NCBI GenBank assembly: GCA_052388275.1
Contig: JBQTII010000068.1
Coordinates: forward strand, 22,822-86,821
Reading direction: 5' to 3'
From: JBQTII01 sp052388275
GTDB lineage: Bacteria; Actinomycetota; Actinomycetes; Sporichthyales; Sporichthyaceae
DNA: 64,000 bases
Both the position numbers and the translations under genes were made by a program. The notes under the pieces are model-generated. The model saw nothing but the letters and a program-made list of their open reading frames with translations, ran no database searches and was not told the origin of the DNA. This document shows, piece by piece, positions 25,738-34,667 of the stretch; positions within the stretch are counted from its first letter, which is position 1, and each line of letters opens with the position of its first letter.

Positions 25738-26457
25738 ATGGGTTCCCAGGACGACAACCTCAGCATGGCCACCCATGAGCGGGTGGGTTCGCTGGCGACG
25801 AGCAAGGCGAGTGCCAACCGGATCAAGGCAGAGGGCGTCACGCGGACTGAGCTCGGCGAGCAGCAGCGCGTCGAGATGGCGGATGCGCTGACGTTGATCG
25901 AGAGCTGGCCGACGGCACCGAAGAAGGCGGCCGAGAAGATCCTCGACCACTACGGGCCGCCGAATGAAGCGACACCGACGAAGATGTTCTGGTACCGGGC
26001 CGGGCCGTGGAGTCGGATGGAGCTGACCGCCGACGAGGCCATTCACAACTTCCCGACCCCGCACACCGATTATCTGACGCAGTGGATCGATCACTCGGTG
26101 CCAGCACAGAAGGCGGCGGAACTGCTCGCCTTCGACGGCAGCGTTCTGCTCGACCGTACGACCGGGGAGCTCGGCGCTCGCTGCGATCACGAGGCCTACA
26201 ACACCCTGACCATCAATCTCGCTGCCGAGATCATTGCCGGGACCAGGACCGTGGACGATGCCCGCCGCCTGTACGCCGAGACTGCGGCCGCCTTCGTTAT
26301 GGGTCGGCCGGCGCCCTACGCGGAGAGCCTGCAGTTTGAGCCTGCCGCGCCCGGCACCGCCGCCGATCCGGACGAAAGCGTGATCGCCGGTGCGATGGCG
26401 CACCAACTCGGCGAAAAGATCAAAGACGCCCTTGGCATGGGGCGGGTTCCGCAGTGA
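25738..26457 (+). CDS. Conserved hypothetical protein behind iteron promoter
   Basis: 239 residues from ATG 25738. Segments ADALTLIESWPTAPKKAAEK, TPTKMFWYRAGPWSRMELTA and HEAYNTLTINLAAEIIAGTR look globular and conserved, but I recognise no family. No signal or membrane segment is seen. The iterons immediately upstream suggest tight regulation by a DNA-binding protein not in this window. Composition matches the host. Confidence 0.7.
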   Translation: MGSQDDNLSMATHERVGSLATSKASANRIKAEGVTRTELGEQQRVEMADALTLIESWPTAPKKAAEKILDHYGPPNEATPTKMFWYRAGPWSRMELTADEAIHNFPTPHTDYLTQWIDHSVPAQKAAELLAFDGSVLLDRTTGELGARCDHEAYNTLTINLAAEIIAGTRTVDDARRLYAETAAAFVMGRPAPYAESLQFEPAAPGTAADPDESVIAGAMAHQLGEKIKDALGMGRVPQ

Positions 26458-26683
26458 CCTGAGCCGTGGGCCAACTCTGGCTATGGAGCACCGCACGGGT
26501 CGAGCTCCGCGGCGGCGGGCAGATCCTTCAGCAGCTCCGCATCGCGGCTCTCACCGGCGAACAGCTGCTGATTAGCGATGCGCCACGGTCTCGGCCCTGC
26601 TATCCCCGCCGCCGAAGCCGTTCGCGTCGGCTTTCGCTCCGGTCGATCTCCGGGATCATCGCGGCGATCAGGAGGCAGATCCC

Positions 26684-27541
26684 ATGGCGAGCAAGTTCGA
26701 GGTCTACGAGGACAAGAGCGGCACCTATCGGTGGCGGCTGAAAGCCGGCAACGGAGAGGTTGTCGCGCAAGGCGAGGCCTACGAATCCCGCTCCGGCGCG
26801 AAGGCTGGCTGCGAAGCCGTCCAGCGCGCAGCCGCGAGCGCCACCATTGTCGACGTCGCGGACTCACCGCCGGCGCCGAATCTGCACTTCGCTCGCTTGC
26901 TCGCCTTTGGCCGAAGAGCACCACTCGGGAGCGATGGCGAGCAGAGCAGCGGGTCCGCGGCCAGCGGCAAGCCGGGCATCCGCACGAACCTGGACTGCGC
27001 CGAGATGTGCGATCACCGGGCGGGTGCTGTCCGGCACACCGGCTACGACGTCAACCTCACCCGCGCGGTCCTCACGGCCTGCGCGACGGCCTGCCGGGCC
27101 TGCGGGACGAGGGGTGCGCCCGCCTCGCCGAAATGCACGGCCACTGCCGGGTGTGCGCCGATGCCTGCCACCGCTGCGAGCGGGCCTGCGACGAGCTGCT
27201 CGCGAAACTGGACTGACGTCGCCGACTCGCGGCGGCCGGGGGCGCGCTACGTTGCGAGCCCTCCGAGAAAGGCGCGGTTTGGAGGGGCTTACCGCCCCAG
27301 GCTTAGGCGCAAGCCGGTGTGGTCCAGGGTCGGCGGCAACGGCTCGGTTAGTTTTAGGGCCTGCCCGGCGCCCGGTTCGACCGACCGGCGACGCAGCACC
27401 GCCCGCAAGGCGAAGGACCCGACGGTCAAGACCAGGCCGCGGCCGGGGCAGACGGCCGGACCCGCGCTGAACGGGACCAGCCCTGCGTCGCCCGCGGCGG
27501 TCCCGTCGAGCCAGATCGCGGGCGCGAACGCGTGCGCGTAG
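26684..27541 (+). CDS. DUF1508 (YegP-like) domain protein, read through into decayed Csp-like DNA
   Basis: The first 57 residues (ASKFEVYEDKSGTYRWRLKA ... SGAKAGCEAVQRAA) form a single complete DUF1508 domain. Family members normally end shortly after. Here no stop occurs, and the frame continues through a decayed Csp-like sequence and then antisense to the P450 gene, to 27541. The functional domain is 26684-26860; the rest is probably junk created by loss of the stop. DUF1508 proteins are linked to stress, function unknown. Confidence 0.6.
   Translation: MASKFEVYEDKSGTYRWRLKAGNGEVVAQGEAYESRSGAKAGCEAVQRAAASATIVDVADSPPAPNLHFARLLAFGRRAPLGSDGEQSSGSAASGKPGIRTNLDCAEMCDHRAGAVRHTGYDVNLTRAVLTACATACRACGTRGAPASPKCTATAGCAPMPATAASGPATSCSRNWTDVADSRRPGARYVASPPRKARFGGAYRPRLRRKPVWSRVGGNGSVSFRACPAPGSTDRRRSTARKAKDPTVKTRPRPGQTAGPALNGTSPASPAAVPSSQIAGANACA
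26975..27216 (+). pseudogene. Decayed Csp-like copper protein (paralogue of 23191-23598)
   Basis: The first frame encodes IRTNLDCAEMCDHRAG then VRHTGYDVNLTRAVLTACAT, matching the second helix region of the intact protein (IRSNLDCADTCETTGRL, RHTGYDANLTLSMLETCMA). After about 27108 the match continues one frame over with HGHCRVCADACHRCERACDE to a stop at 27216. The first helices and start are missing. It is a truncated, frameshifted duplicate. Confidence 0.8.
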
Positions 27542-28656
27542 GGGCGTGCCGGGTCGCGGTGGAAATAGGCGCTGGGAACGACGAAGGTCGTCCCGGCCGG
27601 CGCCCACCGGCCGCGCACCCACGCGAGTCGGGTGCTCTGGCGCAGGATCGACAGCGTCGTGGGCCACAGCCGCACCGACTCCAGTACCGCGGCCCGGGCC
27701 CGGTCTCCGCTTTCGTCGGCGCGCACCGCGGCCAGTTCGGCCGGGTGGGCGGCTAGCAGCGCCAGAGCGCGGTAGGTGGCGATCCCGGCGGCGTCGAAGG
27801 CGAACAGCCAGTGCGGAATCTGGCCGGCCACCTCGGCTGCGTCGGTCGCGGCGGCCGGGCAACCGCCACCGGCGGCCTCTGCCAGTGTGGCGGCGAGGCT
27901 GCCGGGGGCCGGGTCGCTAACCCAGCGGCGGCAGGCGGCCAGCAGCTCGGCGCGTTCGCCGGGAAGGGACGGCGCTGCGTAGGCCCAGTTGGCGCGACGA
28001 CGAAGCCGGTCCAGCGCTGCGGTAATCCACTCGGCGTCGAGCGCGCCCGGGCCGAACACGATCCCGCGCGCGATCCGGGCCCACGTCGGCTCGAAGGTCG
28101 CCCAGTCCAGTGCGTCGCGACGAACCAGGTCGCCGATCTCGCGGTCCACGACGGCGGCGAACGCGTCCGCCTCGGGATGGCGCGGCGTGCCGGGGTGAAG
28201 CGTCCGCTCGTTGAGTGCACGCCTGACCGGGCGGGCGGGCGGGTCGGAGATCAGCAGGCCGTGCGGCTGGAAGTGCCGCAGCGCCGCGGTCTTCTCCGTG
28301 GTCGCGGCCGTGAACGGCTCCGGCGTGCACGCCAAGATCTCGGCGACGTCCGCAGCGCTGGTCACGACGGCGAAGGCCCTGCCGGGCAGAGCGAGCAACA
28401 CCGGATGCCCGCGGTGGCGCCGCCGCAGCGCCGCGACAGTCCGCGCCGCGTGCGCGTCGGCGTCCAGGCGGGCCGCGGCGGCCAGCACCCAGGGTCGGCG
28501 TTTGATCATGCCTTGGGCCACCTGGGGGCCTAGAACCGTCGCCAGGACACGCACGGTCTCCACGACCGAGGCTCTGGGCAGCCGCTTGCCGCCCCGTCGG
28601 GCGGCAACGTCGGCGGCGCCCGGCGCCTGCGAAGCGACGGCCGCGGCCCGCCTCAC
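27289..28656 (-). CDS. Cytochrome P450 (divergent)
   Basis: 455 residues from GTG 28656, overlapping the upstream stop by four bases. Heme loop FSAGPAVCPG, helix K ESVRLWP and helix I FAFDAAGIATYRAL are present. It differs from the four CYP105/107-like proteins in the window: it is longer, uses ESVRLWPTT in the style of fatty-acid or plant-like P450s, and has an Ala/Arg-rich N-terminal 40 residues. It is coupled to a small stress-type gene, an unusual pairing. Substrate unknown. Confidence 0.88.
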   Translation of the reverse strand: MRRAAAVASQAPGAADVAARRGGKRLPRASVVETVRVLATVLGPQVAQGMIKRRPWVLAAAARLDADAHAARTVAALRRRHRGHPVLLALPGRAFAVVTSAADVAEILACTPEPFTAATTEKTAALRHFQPHGLLISDPPARPVRRALNERTLHPGTPRHPEADAFAAVVDREIGDLVRRDALDWATFEPTWARIARGIVFGPGALDAEWITAALDRLRRRANWAYAAPSLPGERAELLAACRRWVSDPAPGSLAATLAEAAGGGCPAAATDAAEVAGQIPHWLFAFDAAGIATYRALALLAAHPAELAAVRADESGDRARAAVLESVRLWPTTLSILRQSTRLAWVRGRWAPAGTTFVVPSAYFHRDPARPYAHAFAPAIWLDGTAAGDAGLVPFSAGPAVCPGRGLVLTVGSFALRAVLRRRSVEPGAGQALKLTEPLPPTLDHTGLRLSLGR

Positions 28657-28862
28657 TTCTTCGCGGCCGTGGCCTCGCCGCCCTTGCGGCCGGCCTCCTT
28701 CTTCTGCGCAGTCGTTCCGCCCTGCGCGGAAGACCCCCCCGAACCCGACTTTTCCCCGCCGCGGCTGGAGGCACCAGGAGAGTTCGCGATCTTTGCGGCA
28801 CGGTCCTTAGACATGCCCTTGTCCTTCAACGCCTCGTACTGCTTGTCGTTCTTCACGGCCAC
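28653..28862 (-). CDS. DUF7218-like small stress protein
   Basis: 69 residues. AVKNDKQYEALKDKGMSKDR, AAKIANSPGASSRGGEKSGS and the Gly/Lys-rich end (GRKGGEATAAKK) are characteristic of a very common actinobacterial family. It is hydrophilic and probably disordered in its C-terminal half. Its stop TGA lies inside the GTGA start of the P450 gene, so the P450 is translated by coupling. Confidence 0.78.
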   Translation of the reverse strand: MAVKNDKQYEALKDKGMSKDRAAKIANSPGASSRGGEKSGSGGSSAQGGTTAQKKEAGRKGGEATAAKK

Positions 28863-29488
28863 GGCTACTCCCGAGATTGGTGAATGGACACCTCCGGGCT
28901 ACCCACACCCGCGCTCGCCACCGGGTCGCGCGTAGAGCTGTCGCGGCGGGCCGACGCGTCCCGCCAGAGGACATCAGAAGGAGGCGCGCCGCCGGCTGCG
29001 CGCATGCCGCGCGGGCCCGCCGACATGGAGCCGCCCAAGAGGCGGTGCCCTTACCGAAAGCCGATTTCGTGCGCCACCGCAATCCGCGTCGGCAACGGTT
29101 AAGACCGCGCGCAAGGGACCCCGCCTAACATTGGAATCGCACTTAGCATGCGGAACAGGCGGATCCGTGGCTCCAAGTCGCATGCGCCGGATTAACTTGT
29201 CAGCGGGCGCGTCCGCGCTTGTGAGAACTGGGACCCAGCAGCCGCTCGACGTCTCGAGAATGATCGCGGTGGCGAACAGTCCGAAACCGAACCAGTATCC
29301 ACCCGACGGGGAATACTCGGCCGTCGCGAGCGGCCCGCAGACCCTGCTCAGCATTCGCCCGTTGCACATTGAGCGATTAGGGAGCTAACCGAAGTCGCAC
29401 CGAACGTGTCGCTGACGCGCCCCGGCGACGAGCAGCCTGCACGGGCCGCCAGCAGTTTGCCAAGGACTGCAGAGGGCAGCGGCGCGCC
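28863..29488. other. Long intergenic region
   Basis: 626 bases. Codon bias is weak in all frames. A minus-strand frame near 29200-29370 holds a hydrophobic patch (GYWFGFGLFATAIILE) that might be a small membrane protein, but I cannot support a start or family. Nothing else is recognised. Confidence 0.35.
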
Positions 29489-30451
29489 ATGGAATTCGGC
29501 TACACGATGATGTCCGAGCAGTCCGGTCCGCTGGCGCTGGTCGGCGATGCGGTCGATGCCGAGGCCGCGGGTTTCGACTTCGCCGTGATCAGCGACCACT
29601 ACTTTCCCTGGCTTCCCGAACAGGGCCACGCACCATTCGCGTGGTCGGTGCTCGCCGCCACGGCACAGGCGACCTCCACGCTGCCCCTAATGACGTTCGT
29701 GACCTGCCCGATCCTGCGCTACCACCCCACCGTGGTGGCGCAGATGGCGGCGACCACGGCGCTGCTGTCGAACGATCGCTTCACCCTTGGACTCGGCGCC
29801 GGGGAGAATCTCAACGAGCACGTCGTGGGCCGGGACTGGCCGCCGGTCGACGTCCGCCACGAGATGCTCACCGAGGCGGTCCAGGTGATCCGGCGGCTGC
29901 TCGCGGGCGAGGACGTCACCTTCCGCGGACGCCACCTCGACACTGCGTCGGCGAAGCTATGGGACCTCCCCACCCAACCGGTCCCGGTCGGAATCGCGGT
30001 CTCGGGCAGGCAGTCCTGCCAGCTCGCCGGCGAGTACGCCGACGTCCTGATCGCGGTCGAGCCCAAGGCCGAACTCGGTGCCGCGTTCGACGCCGCCGGC
30101 GGAGCAGGGAAGCCGCGCTACGGCCAGCTGCCGATCTGCTATGACCCGGACCCGGCCGCGGCACGCCGGCGCGCCCACGAACAGCTGCGCTGGTTCGGCG
30201 CCGGCTGGAAGGTCAACGCCGAATTGCCAGGGCCAAGCGCCTTCGCCGCGGCGTCACAGTTCGTGCGCGAGGACGACGTGGCCGAGGCGATTCCCTGCGG
30301 TGCTGACGTCGAAGCCGTCGTCGAGGCCGTACGCCCCTGGCGCGAGGCCGGCTTCACCCACCTTGCCCTCCTGCAGGTCGGGGAAGAGCATCAGAAGGGC
30401 TTCCTCGACTGGGCCGAGAAGGACCTGCTCCCCACGCTGCGCTCGGGCTGA
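29489..30451 (+). CDS. LLM-class F420-dependent oxidoreductase
   Basis: 320 residues. EFGYTMMSEQSGPLALVGDA, FDFAVISDHYFPWL, RFTLGLGAGENLNEHVVG and DVRHEMLTEAVQVIRRLL are signature stretches of the F420-dependent glucose-6-phosphate dehydrogenase-like LLM group (TIGR03557 type). The TIM-barrel enzyme transfers hydride between a substrate and coenzyme F420. Length is typical. No F420 biosynthesis genes are in the window. The substrate is unknown. Confidence 0.88.
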   Translation: MEFGYTMMSEQSGPLALVGDAVDAEAAGFDFAVISDHYFPWLPEQGHAPFAWSVLAATAQATSTLPLMTFVTCPILRYHPTVVAQMAATTALLSNDRFTLGLGAGENLNEHVVGRDWPPVDVRHEMLTEAVQVIRRLLAGEDVTFRGRHLDTASAKLWDLPTQPVPVGIAVSGRQSCQLAGEYADVLIAVEPKAELGAAFDAAGGAGKPRYGQLPICYDPDPAAARRRAHEQLRWFGAGWKVNAELPGPSAFAAASQFVREDDVAEAIPCGADVEAVVEAVRPWREAGFTHLALLQVGEEHQKGFLDWAEKDLLPTLRSG

Positions 30452-30509
30452 GCCGGGCGATTCTCGATGCGCCAGCATGCCGACACAGCGATCGGGGCAA
30501 GGCAGCGCC

Positions 30510-31123
30510 ATGACGTCGACTTTGCGCGCCCTCGTCCTGAACTGCACGCTAAAGCCTGGTCCAGCGGAGTCGAGCACCGAAAAGCTCGGTCGTGAGTTTC
30601 TGACCGCGCTCGCCGATCACACGATGTGGACGGAGAGGTGCTTCGCCTCGTGGACGAAAAGATCGCCTTCGGCGTCAGCACCGACGAGGGCGACGGCGAT
30701 GAGTGGCCGCGGGTACGCGAGAGGATTCTCGCCGCGGACATCGTTGTCTTGGCTACGCCCATCTGGCTCGGTCAGCCGTCCTCGGTGGCGAAGATGGCGC
30801 TCGAGCGCCTCGACGCCGAGCTGTCGGAGACCGACGCATCCGGAAGGCCCACCATGTACGGCAAGGTCGCGCTGGTTGCGGTCGTCGGAAACGAGGACGG
30901 TGCGCACCACGTGTGCGCCGAGTTGTATCAGGCGCTCAATGACGTCGGTTTCAGCCTGGCGGCGGCGGCCGGGTCTTACTGGGTGGGCGAGGCGATGAAC
31001 TCCCTCGCCTACAAGGACGCCGGCCCGCGGCCGAACACGACCGGAAAGGCGACGCGCACCGCCGCCGCCAACGCGGCGCACCTGGCCCACCTGCTGCACT
31101 CGGTCCCGTACGACCGCCCGTGA
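30510..31123 (+). pseudogene. NADPH-dependent FMN reductase-like flavoprotein, frameshifted
   Basis: The first frame from ATG 30510 gives LRALVLNCTLKPGPAESSTE (the flavodoxin-like first strand and phosphate loop). A duplicated AC near 30619 shifts the frame; the remainder (VDGEVLRLVDEKIAFGVSTD, VVLATPIWLGQPSSVAKMAL, AVVGNEDGAHHVCAELYQAL) is read in the next frame to 31123. Without the two extra bases a protein of about 203 residues would result. It is either recently inactivated or a sequencing error. Confidence 0.75.
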
Positions 31124-31220
31124 CTCTGCTCGACCTCGGGCCGCATTTGTAGTCCGTCCTCCCACGAACGGCTCAGCCATCGCGCCGTTTTCGCCAACCG
31201 TCTGCGGGCAAGGGGGCTTC

Positions 31221-34157
31221 ATGGACTTCCCGACCGGACATCGTCTTGACCGCATCGCTGAACCGTGGGGCAGCCGGACCCCGTACGGGCCCGGGGAGAG
31301 CTGGCCGGTGCGGGTCGACTCGTTCCTCGCCGACGGGGTCGGCGAGCCCGACGTCGAGGCCTGGGTGCCCTCGGCGAGCATCCTGCACTCCAACGGCGAC
31401 GCCCTCGACATCGCCGTCGCGGGCGGGCGGATCGTCGGCGTGCGGGGGCGCGCGCACGACCGGGTGAACCACGGCCGGCTGGGCCCGAAGGACCTCTACG
31501 GCTGGCAGGCGGGCGCCTCTCCGGACCGGCTGACCCGCCCGCTGATCCGGCGCAAGGGCAAGCTGGTCGAGACCGACTGGGACACCGCGATGGACGCGGT
31601 CGTCACCCGCTCCCGCGAGCTGCTCGAGGAGCAGGGCCCCTCCGCGCTCGGGTTCTACACCTCCGGGCAGCTGTTCCTGGAGGACTACTACACCCTCGGC
31701 GTGATCGCCCACGGCGGCATCGGCACCAATCACGTCGACGGCAACACCCGGCTGTGCACCGCGACCGCGGCCGCGGCGCTCAAGGAGTCCTTCGGCTGCG
31801 ACGGGCAACCGGGCTCCTACACGGACTTCGACTCCGCCGACGTGATCGCGATGTTCGGGCACAACATGGCCGAGACCCAGACGGTGCTGTGGTCGCGGGT
31901 GCTCGACCGCCTGGCCGGTCCGGAGCCGCCGAAGATCGTGTGCATCGACCCCCGCGAGACACCGGTCGCGCGGCACGCCACCGTGCACCTGGCGCCGATG
32001 CCCGGCACCAACGTCGCGCTGATGAACGGGCTGCTGCACGAGATCGTGGCGAATGACTGGGTCGATCACGGCTACGTCGACGCGCACACCGTCGGCTACG
32101 CCGAGTTGGCCGAGCGGGTGCAGAAGTACACCCCAGAGCACGTCGCCGAGATTTGCGGCGTGCCCGCCGAGCAGATCCGCGCGGCCGCGCGCGTGCTCGG
32201 CACCGCTCAGCGCCTGCTCTCCACCGTCCTGCAGGGCTTCTACCAGTCCCATCAGGCGACCGCGGCGGCCGTGCAGGTCAACAACCTCAACCTGATCCGC
32301 GGGATGCTCGGCAAGCCGGGCTGCGGCATCCTGCAGATGAACGGCCAGCCCACGGCAGAGAACACCCGCGAGTGCGGTGCGGACGGGGATCTCGCCGGGT
32401 TTCGCAACTGGTCCTCCGACGCACAGGTGGCCGATCTCGCTCGGATCTGGAATCTCGACATCCACGACATCCCGCACTACACCCCGCCCACGCACGCGAT
32501 GCAGCAGATCCGCTACATCGAGGAGGGCACGATCCGGTTCTGGTGGGTCTCCGCCACCAACCCCGCGGTCTCCCTGCCCGAGCTCGCGCGGATCCGCTCG
32601 ATACTCGCGCAGGACCGGCTATTCCTCGTCGTCCAGGACATCTTCCGCACCGAGACCGCACAGCTGGCCGACGTCGTGCTGCCGGCGGCGACCTGGGGGG
32701 AGAAGGAGGGCACGTTCACCAACGTCGACCGCACCGTGCACTACTCCGGCAAAGCCGTCGACCCCCCGGGTGAGGCCCGCTCAGATCTGGACATCCTGCT
32801 CGACTACGCCCGCCGAATGGACTTCCGGGACCGCACCGGCCGCCCCCTGGTGTCCTGGACGAATCCGGGCGAGGCCTTCGCGGCCTGGCAGGAGTGCAGC
32901 CGCGGCCGTCCGTGCGACTACACCGGGTTGAGCTACGAGATGCTGCGCGAGCACGGCGGGGTGCAGTGGCCGTGCAACGCCGAGAACCCCGAGGGCACCG
33001 AGCGGCTCTACGTCGACGGGCAGTTCTACGCCGACCCGGACTACTGCGAGAGCTTCGGCCGCGATCTGATCACCGGCGCGCCGATGGAGGAGACCGAGTA
33101 CCGCGCGCTGAACCCCGACGGCAAGGCGATCCTCAAGGCCGCGGCCTACACCTCGCCCCATGAGGTGCCCACCGAGGAGTTCCCGTTCGTGCTCACCACC
33201 GGGCGCACGCTCTATCACTTCCACACTCGCACCAAAACCGGGCGGGTGCCGCAGCTGAACGCGGCCGCCCCGGAGGTGTGGGTGGAGATGTCCGCGGCGG
33301 ACGCCGCCAAGAACGACCTGCACGAGGGCGACCTGCTGGAGATCACCTCGCCGCGCGGGGCCGTGCGGGCCAGACTGCGGATCAGCGGCATCCGCGACGG
33401 TGTGCTGTTCCTGCCGTTCCACTACGGCTACTGGGATCGGCAGGACGGGTCGGACCGGGACAAGTTGCGCGCCGCGAACGAGCTGACAATCACCGAGTGG
33501 GACCCCGCCTCAAAGCAGCCGATCTTCAAGACCGCAGCGGCGGCGGCGCGCCTCGTCCAGCGCGGCGAGGGTCCGTCGAAGGCGCCGACGGTGACCGCGT
33601 CCTTGCCAGGCGGCGCACAGCGTGCCCGCGACCAGCGGCGGCGAGCGCGCGATGGTCACCGAGGAGGTGCCGGCATGAGACTGGGGCTCGCCCTGGCGGA
33701 GCTGCACCGCTCGGAGAACGAACTCGCCCAACGCCTGCTGCACGCGGGCGAACGCCACGAGGCCGACCAGGACATCTTCCACCTCACCCGCGACCTGGCG
33801 GGCTGGTCACAGGAACATGTGGGGGCGATCGCCGAGCACGCCCGCCGCTACGACACCGAGCTCGACCCGGAGCCGCGCGAGGAGAGCTCCCTGATGAGAC
33901 AGGCCCGGGAGAAGGTTTCCGAGCTGGCCGGCCGGCGCCCCGAGACGGGTCTGCTGTTGCTGGCCGACCTGCGCGAGATCTACCTCGCGGCCGCTGGCGT
34001 CTCCGTCGACTGGGAGCTGATCGCGCAGGGCGCCCAGGGCGTCAAGGACGTGGAGCTCATCTCCCTCGCCCAGCGCTGCCACGCCGACAACCTGCGCCAG
34101 ATGCGCTGGGCCAACGCCAAGCTCAAGGAATCCGCGACTCAGGTCCTCTTGTCCTGA
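31221..34157 (+). CDS. Molybdopterin oxidoreductase (formate dehydrogenase/nitrate reductase-like), no Fe-S cysteines, apparent C-terminal fusion
   Basis: Residues 1-818 form a DMSO-reductase-family protein. Cofactor-binding stretches include GNTRLCTATAAAALKESFG (probable Mo-ligand Cys), LGKPGCGILQMNGQPTAENT and LPAATWGEKEGTFTNVDRTV. Where the family normally has CxxCxxxC for a 4Fe-4S cluster, this protein reads WVPSASILHSNGDALDIAV, and the usual later Cys is Gly (GRLGPKD). No Tat signal is visible. The frame continues into a second protein from Met 819. An alternative frame before that Met ends in VPA-stop overlapping the ATG, so a one-base indel near 33600-33620 probably fused two genes. 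Confidence 0.85.
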   Translation: MDFPTGHRLDRIAEPWGSRTPYGPGESWPVRVDSFLADGVGEPDVEAWVPSASILHSNGDALDIAVAGGRIVGVRGRAHDRVNHGRLGPKDLYGWQAGASPDRLTRPLIRRKGKLVETDWDTAMDAVVTRSRELLEEQGPSALGFYTSGQLFLEDYYTLGVIAHGGIGTNHVDGNTRLCTATAAAALKESFGCDGQPGSYTDFDSADVIAMFGHNMAETQTVLWSRVLDRLAGPEPPKIVCIDPRETPVARHATVHLAPMPGTNVALMNGLLHEIVANDWVDHGYVDAHTVGYAELAERVQKYTPEHVAEICGVPAEQIRAAARVLGTAQRLLSTVLQGFYQSHQATAAAVQVNNLNLIRGMLGKPGCGILQMNGQPTAENTRECGADGDLAGFRNWSSDAQVADLARIWNLDIHDIPHYTPPTHAMQQIRYIEEGTIRFWWVSATNPAVSLPELARIRSILAQDRLFLVVQDIFRTETAQLADVVLPAATWGEKEGTFTNVDRTVHYSGKAVDPPGEARSDLDILLDYARRMDFRDRTGRPLVSWTNPGEAFAAWQECSRGRPCDYTGLSYEMLREHGGVQWPCNAENPEGTERLYVDGQFYADPDYCESFGRDLITGAPMEETEYRALNPDGKAILKAAAYTSPHEVPTEEFPFVLTTGRTLYHFHTRTKTGRVPQLNAAAPEVWVEMSAADAAKNDLHEGDLLEITSPRGAVRARLRISGIRDGVLFLPFHYGYWDRQDGSDRDKLRAANELTITEWDPASKQPIFKTAAAAARLVQRGEGPSKAPTVTASLPGGAQRARDQRRRARDGHRGGAGMRLGLALAELHRSENELAQRLLHAGERHEADQDIFHLTRDLAGWSQEHVGAIAEHARRYDTELDPEPREESSLMRQAREKVSELAGRRPETGLLLLADLREIYLAAAGVSVDWELIAQGAQGVKDVELISLAQRCHADNLRQMRWANAKLKESATQVLLS
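33675..34157 (+). CDS. Helical protein of about 160 residues, probably a separate gene
   Basis: ATG 33675 has a strong GAGGAGGT ribosome binding site. The sequence RLGLALAELHRSENELAQRL, DQDIFHLTRDLAGWSQEHVG, LLLLADLREIYLAAAGVSVD and HADNLRQMRWANAKLKESAT is all alpha-helical with several His and Glu that could suit a ferritin-like or hemerythrin-like bundle. I do not recognise a named family. It is in frame with the upstream molybdoenzyme, but the ATGA stop in the neighbouring frame suggests the two were once overlapping genes. Confidence 0.65.
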   Translation: MRLGLALAELHRSENELAQRLLHAGERHEADQDIFHLTRDLAGWSQEHVGAIAEHARRYDTELDPEPREESSLMRQAREKVSELAGRRPETGLLLLADLREIYLAAAGVSVDWELIAQGAQGVKDVELISLAQRCHADNLRQMRWANAKLKESATQVLLS

Positions 34158-34465
34158 TCAGTCGTTCTCGCGCTGGTCAGGTCGAGATGGTCATTGGGGT
34201 CTGGTTGAGGCCGATCGAGGGCTCATCCATGCGATGAAGGCCCGCGCCGCCTACATCGGCCTGCTCTGCTGACGCCGCACCCTTGAGCCGCACGACGGGC
34301 GAGAGGTCATCAGCATCCAGCACCTGCGTCTCGATGTCTGATCAGCCGACGACCGCTTCGATTGGGCCACCACGCGCTGCGGGTCAGTGATGTGCGGTGA
34401 GTGTTCGCAGTCCCAGCGCTCGGACCGCCTAGAATCTCTGCAGGGACCGAGCCTCGGAGGTGGTC
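34158..34465. other. Intergenic region with decayed gene ends
   Basis: 308 bases. It holds the left copy of the 133-bp direct repeat (34291-34423) and, before that, an unassigned scrap (EADRGLIHAMKARAAYIGLL). The last 20 bases carry CGGAGG for the antitoxin-like gene. Confidence 0.5.
34291..34423 (+). repeat. Direct repeat, left copy (decayed toxin 3' end plus hydrolase 3' end)
   Basis: 133 bases match 34875-35008 at roughly 88% by eye. The segment encodes a decayed end of the RelE-like toxin (HDGREVISIQHLRLDV) and, on the other strand, the decayed end of the alpha/beta hydrolase. The two copies flank the toxin-antitoxin pair in the same orientation. Confidence 0.85.
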
Positions 34466-34663
34466 GTGAGCGCGGAACGCAGCGACATGGTGGAGATTTC
34501 CCGCGCCGACCTCAACGCACTCCAGGCAGAGCTTCGCCGACTGCGACGTGAGGTCGGGCGGGTGAGTGCCAGAGAGTGCATCCTCGCAGATCCTGGGCCC
34601 AGCGATGATGCCCCGACGTTCACCCGTGAGCAACTCGGGCAGGCGTGGGGAATCGTTGAGTGA
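34466..34663 (+). CDS. Antitoxin-like small protein
   Basis: 65 residues from GTG 34466, with GGAGG at 34455-34459. Helical N-terminus SDMVEISRADLNALQAELRR LRREVGRVSARE-type sequence resembles Phd/YefM or coiled-coil antitoxins; the C-terminal part (DAPTFTREQLGQAWGIVE) is acidic and would wrap the toxin. It ends five bases before the toxin start, the usual order of type II modules. The family is not certain. Confidence 0.65.
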   Translation: MSAERSDMVEISRADLNALQAELRRLRREVGRVSARECILADPGPSDDAPTFTREQLGQAWGIVE

Positions 34664-34667
34664 ACGT

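Noticed and set aside
28974..29369. 131-codon minus-strand ORF with a hydrophobic patch
   Set aside because: Composition changes along its length, no ribosome binding site or family similarity is visible; left as an intergenic note.
31173..32495. 440-codon minus-strand open frame
   Set aside because: Antisense shadow of the molybdoenzyme gene.
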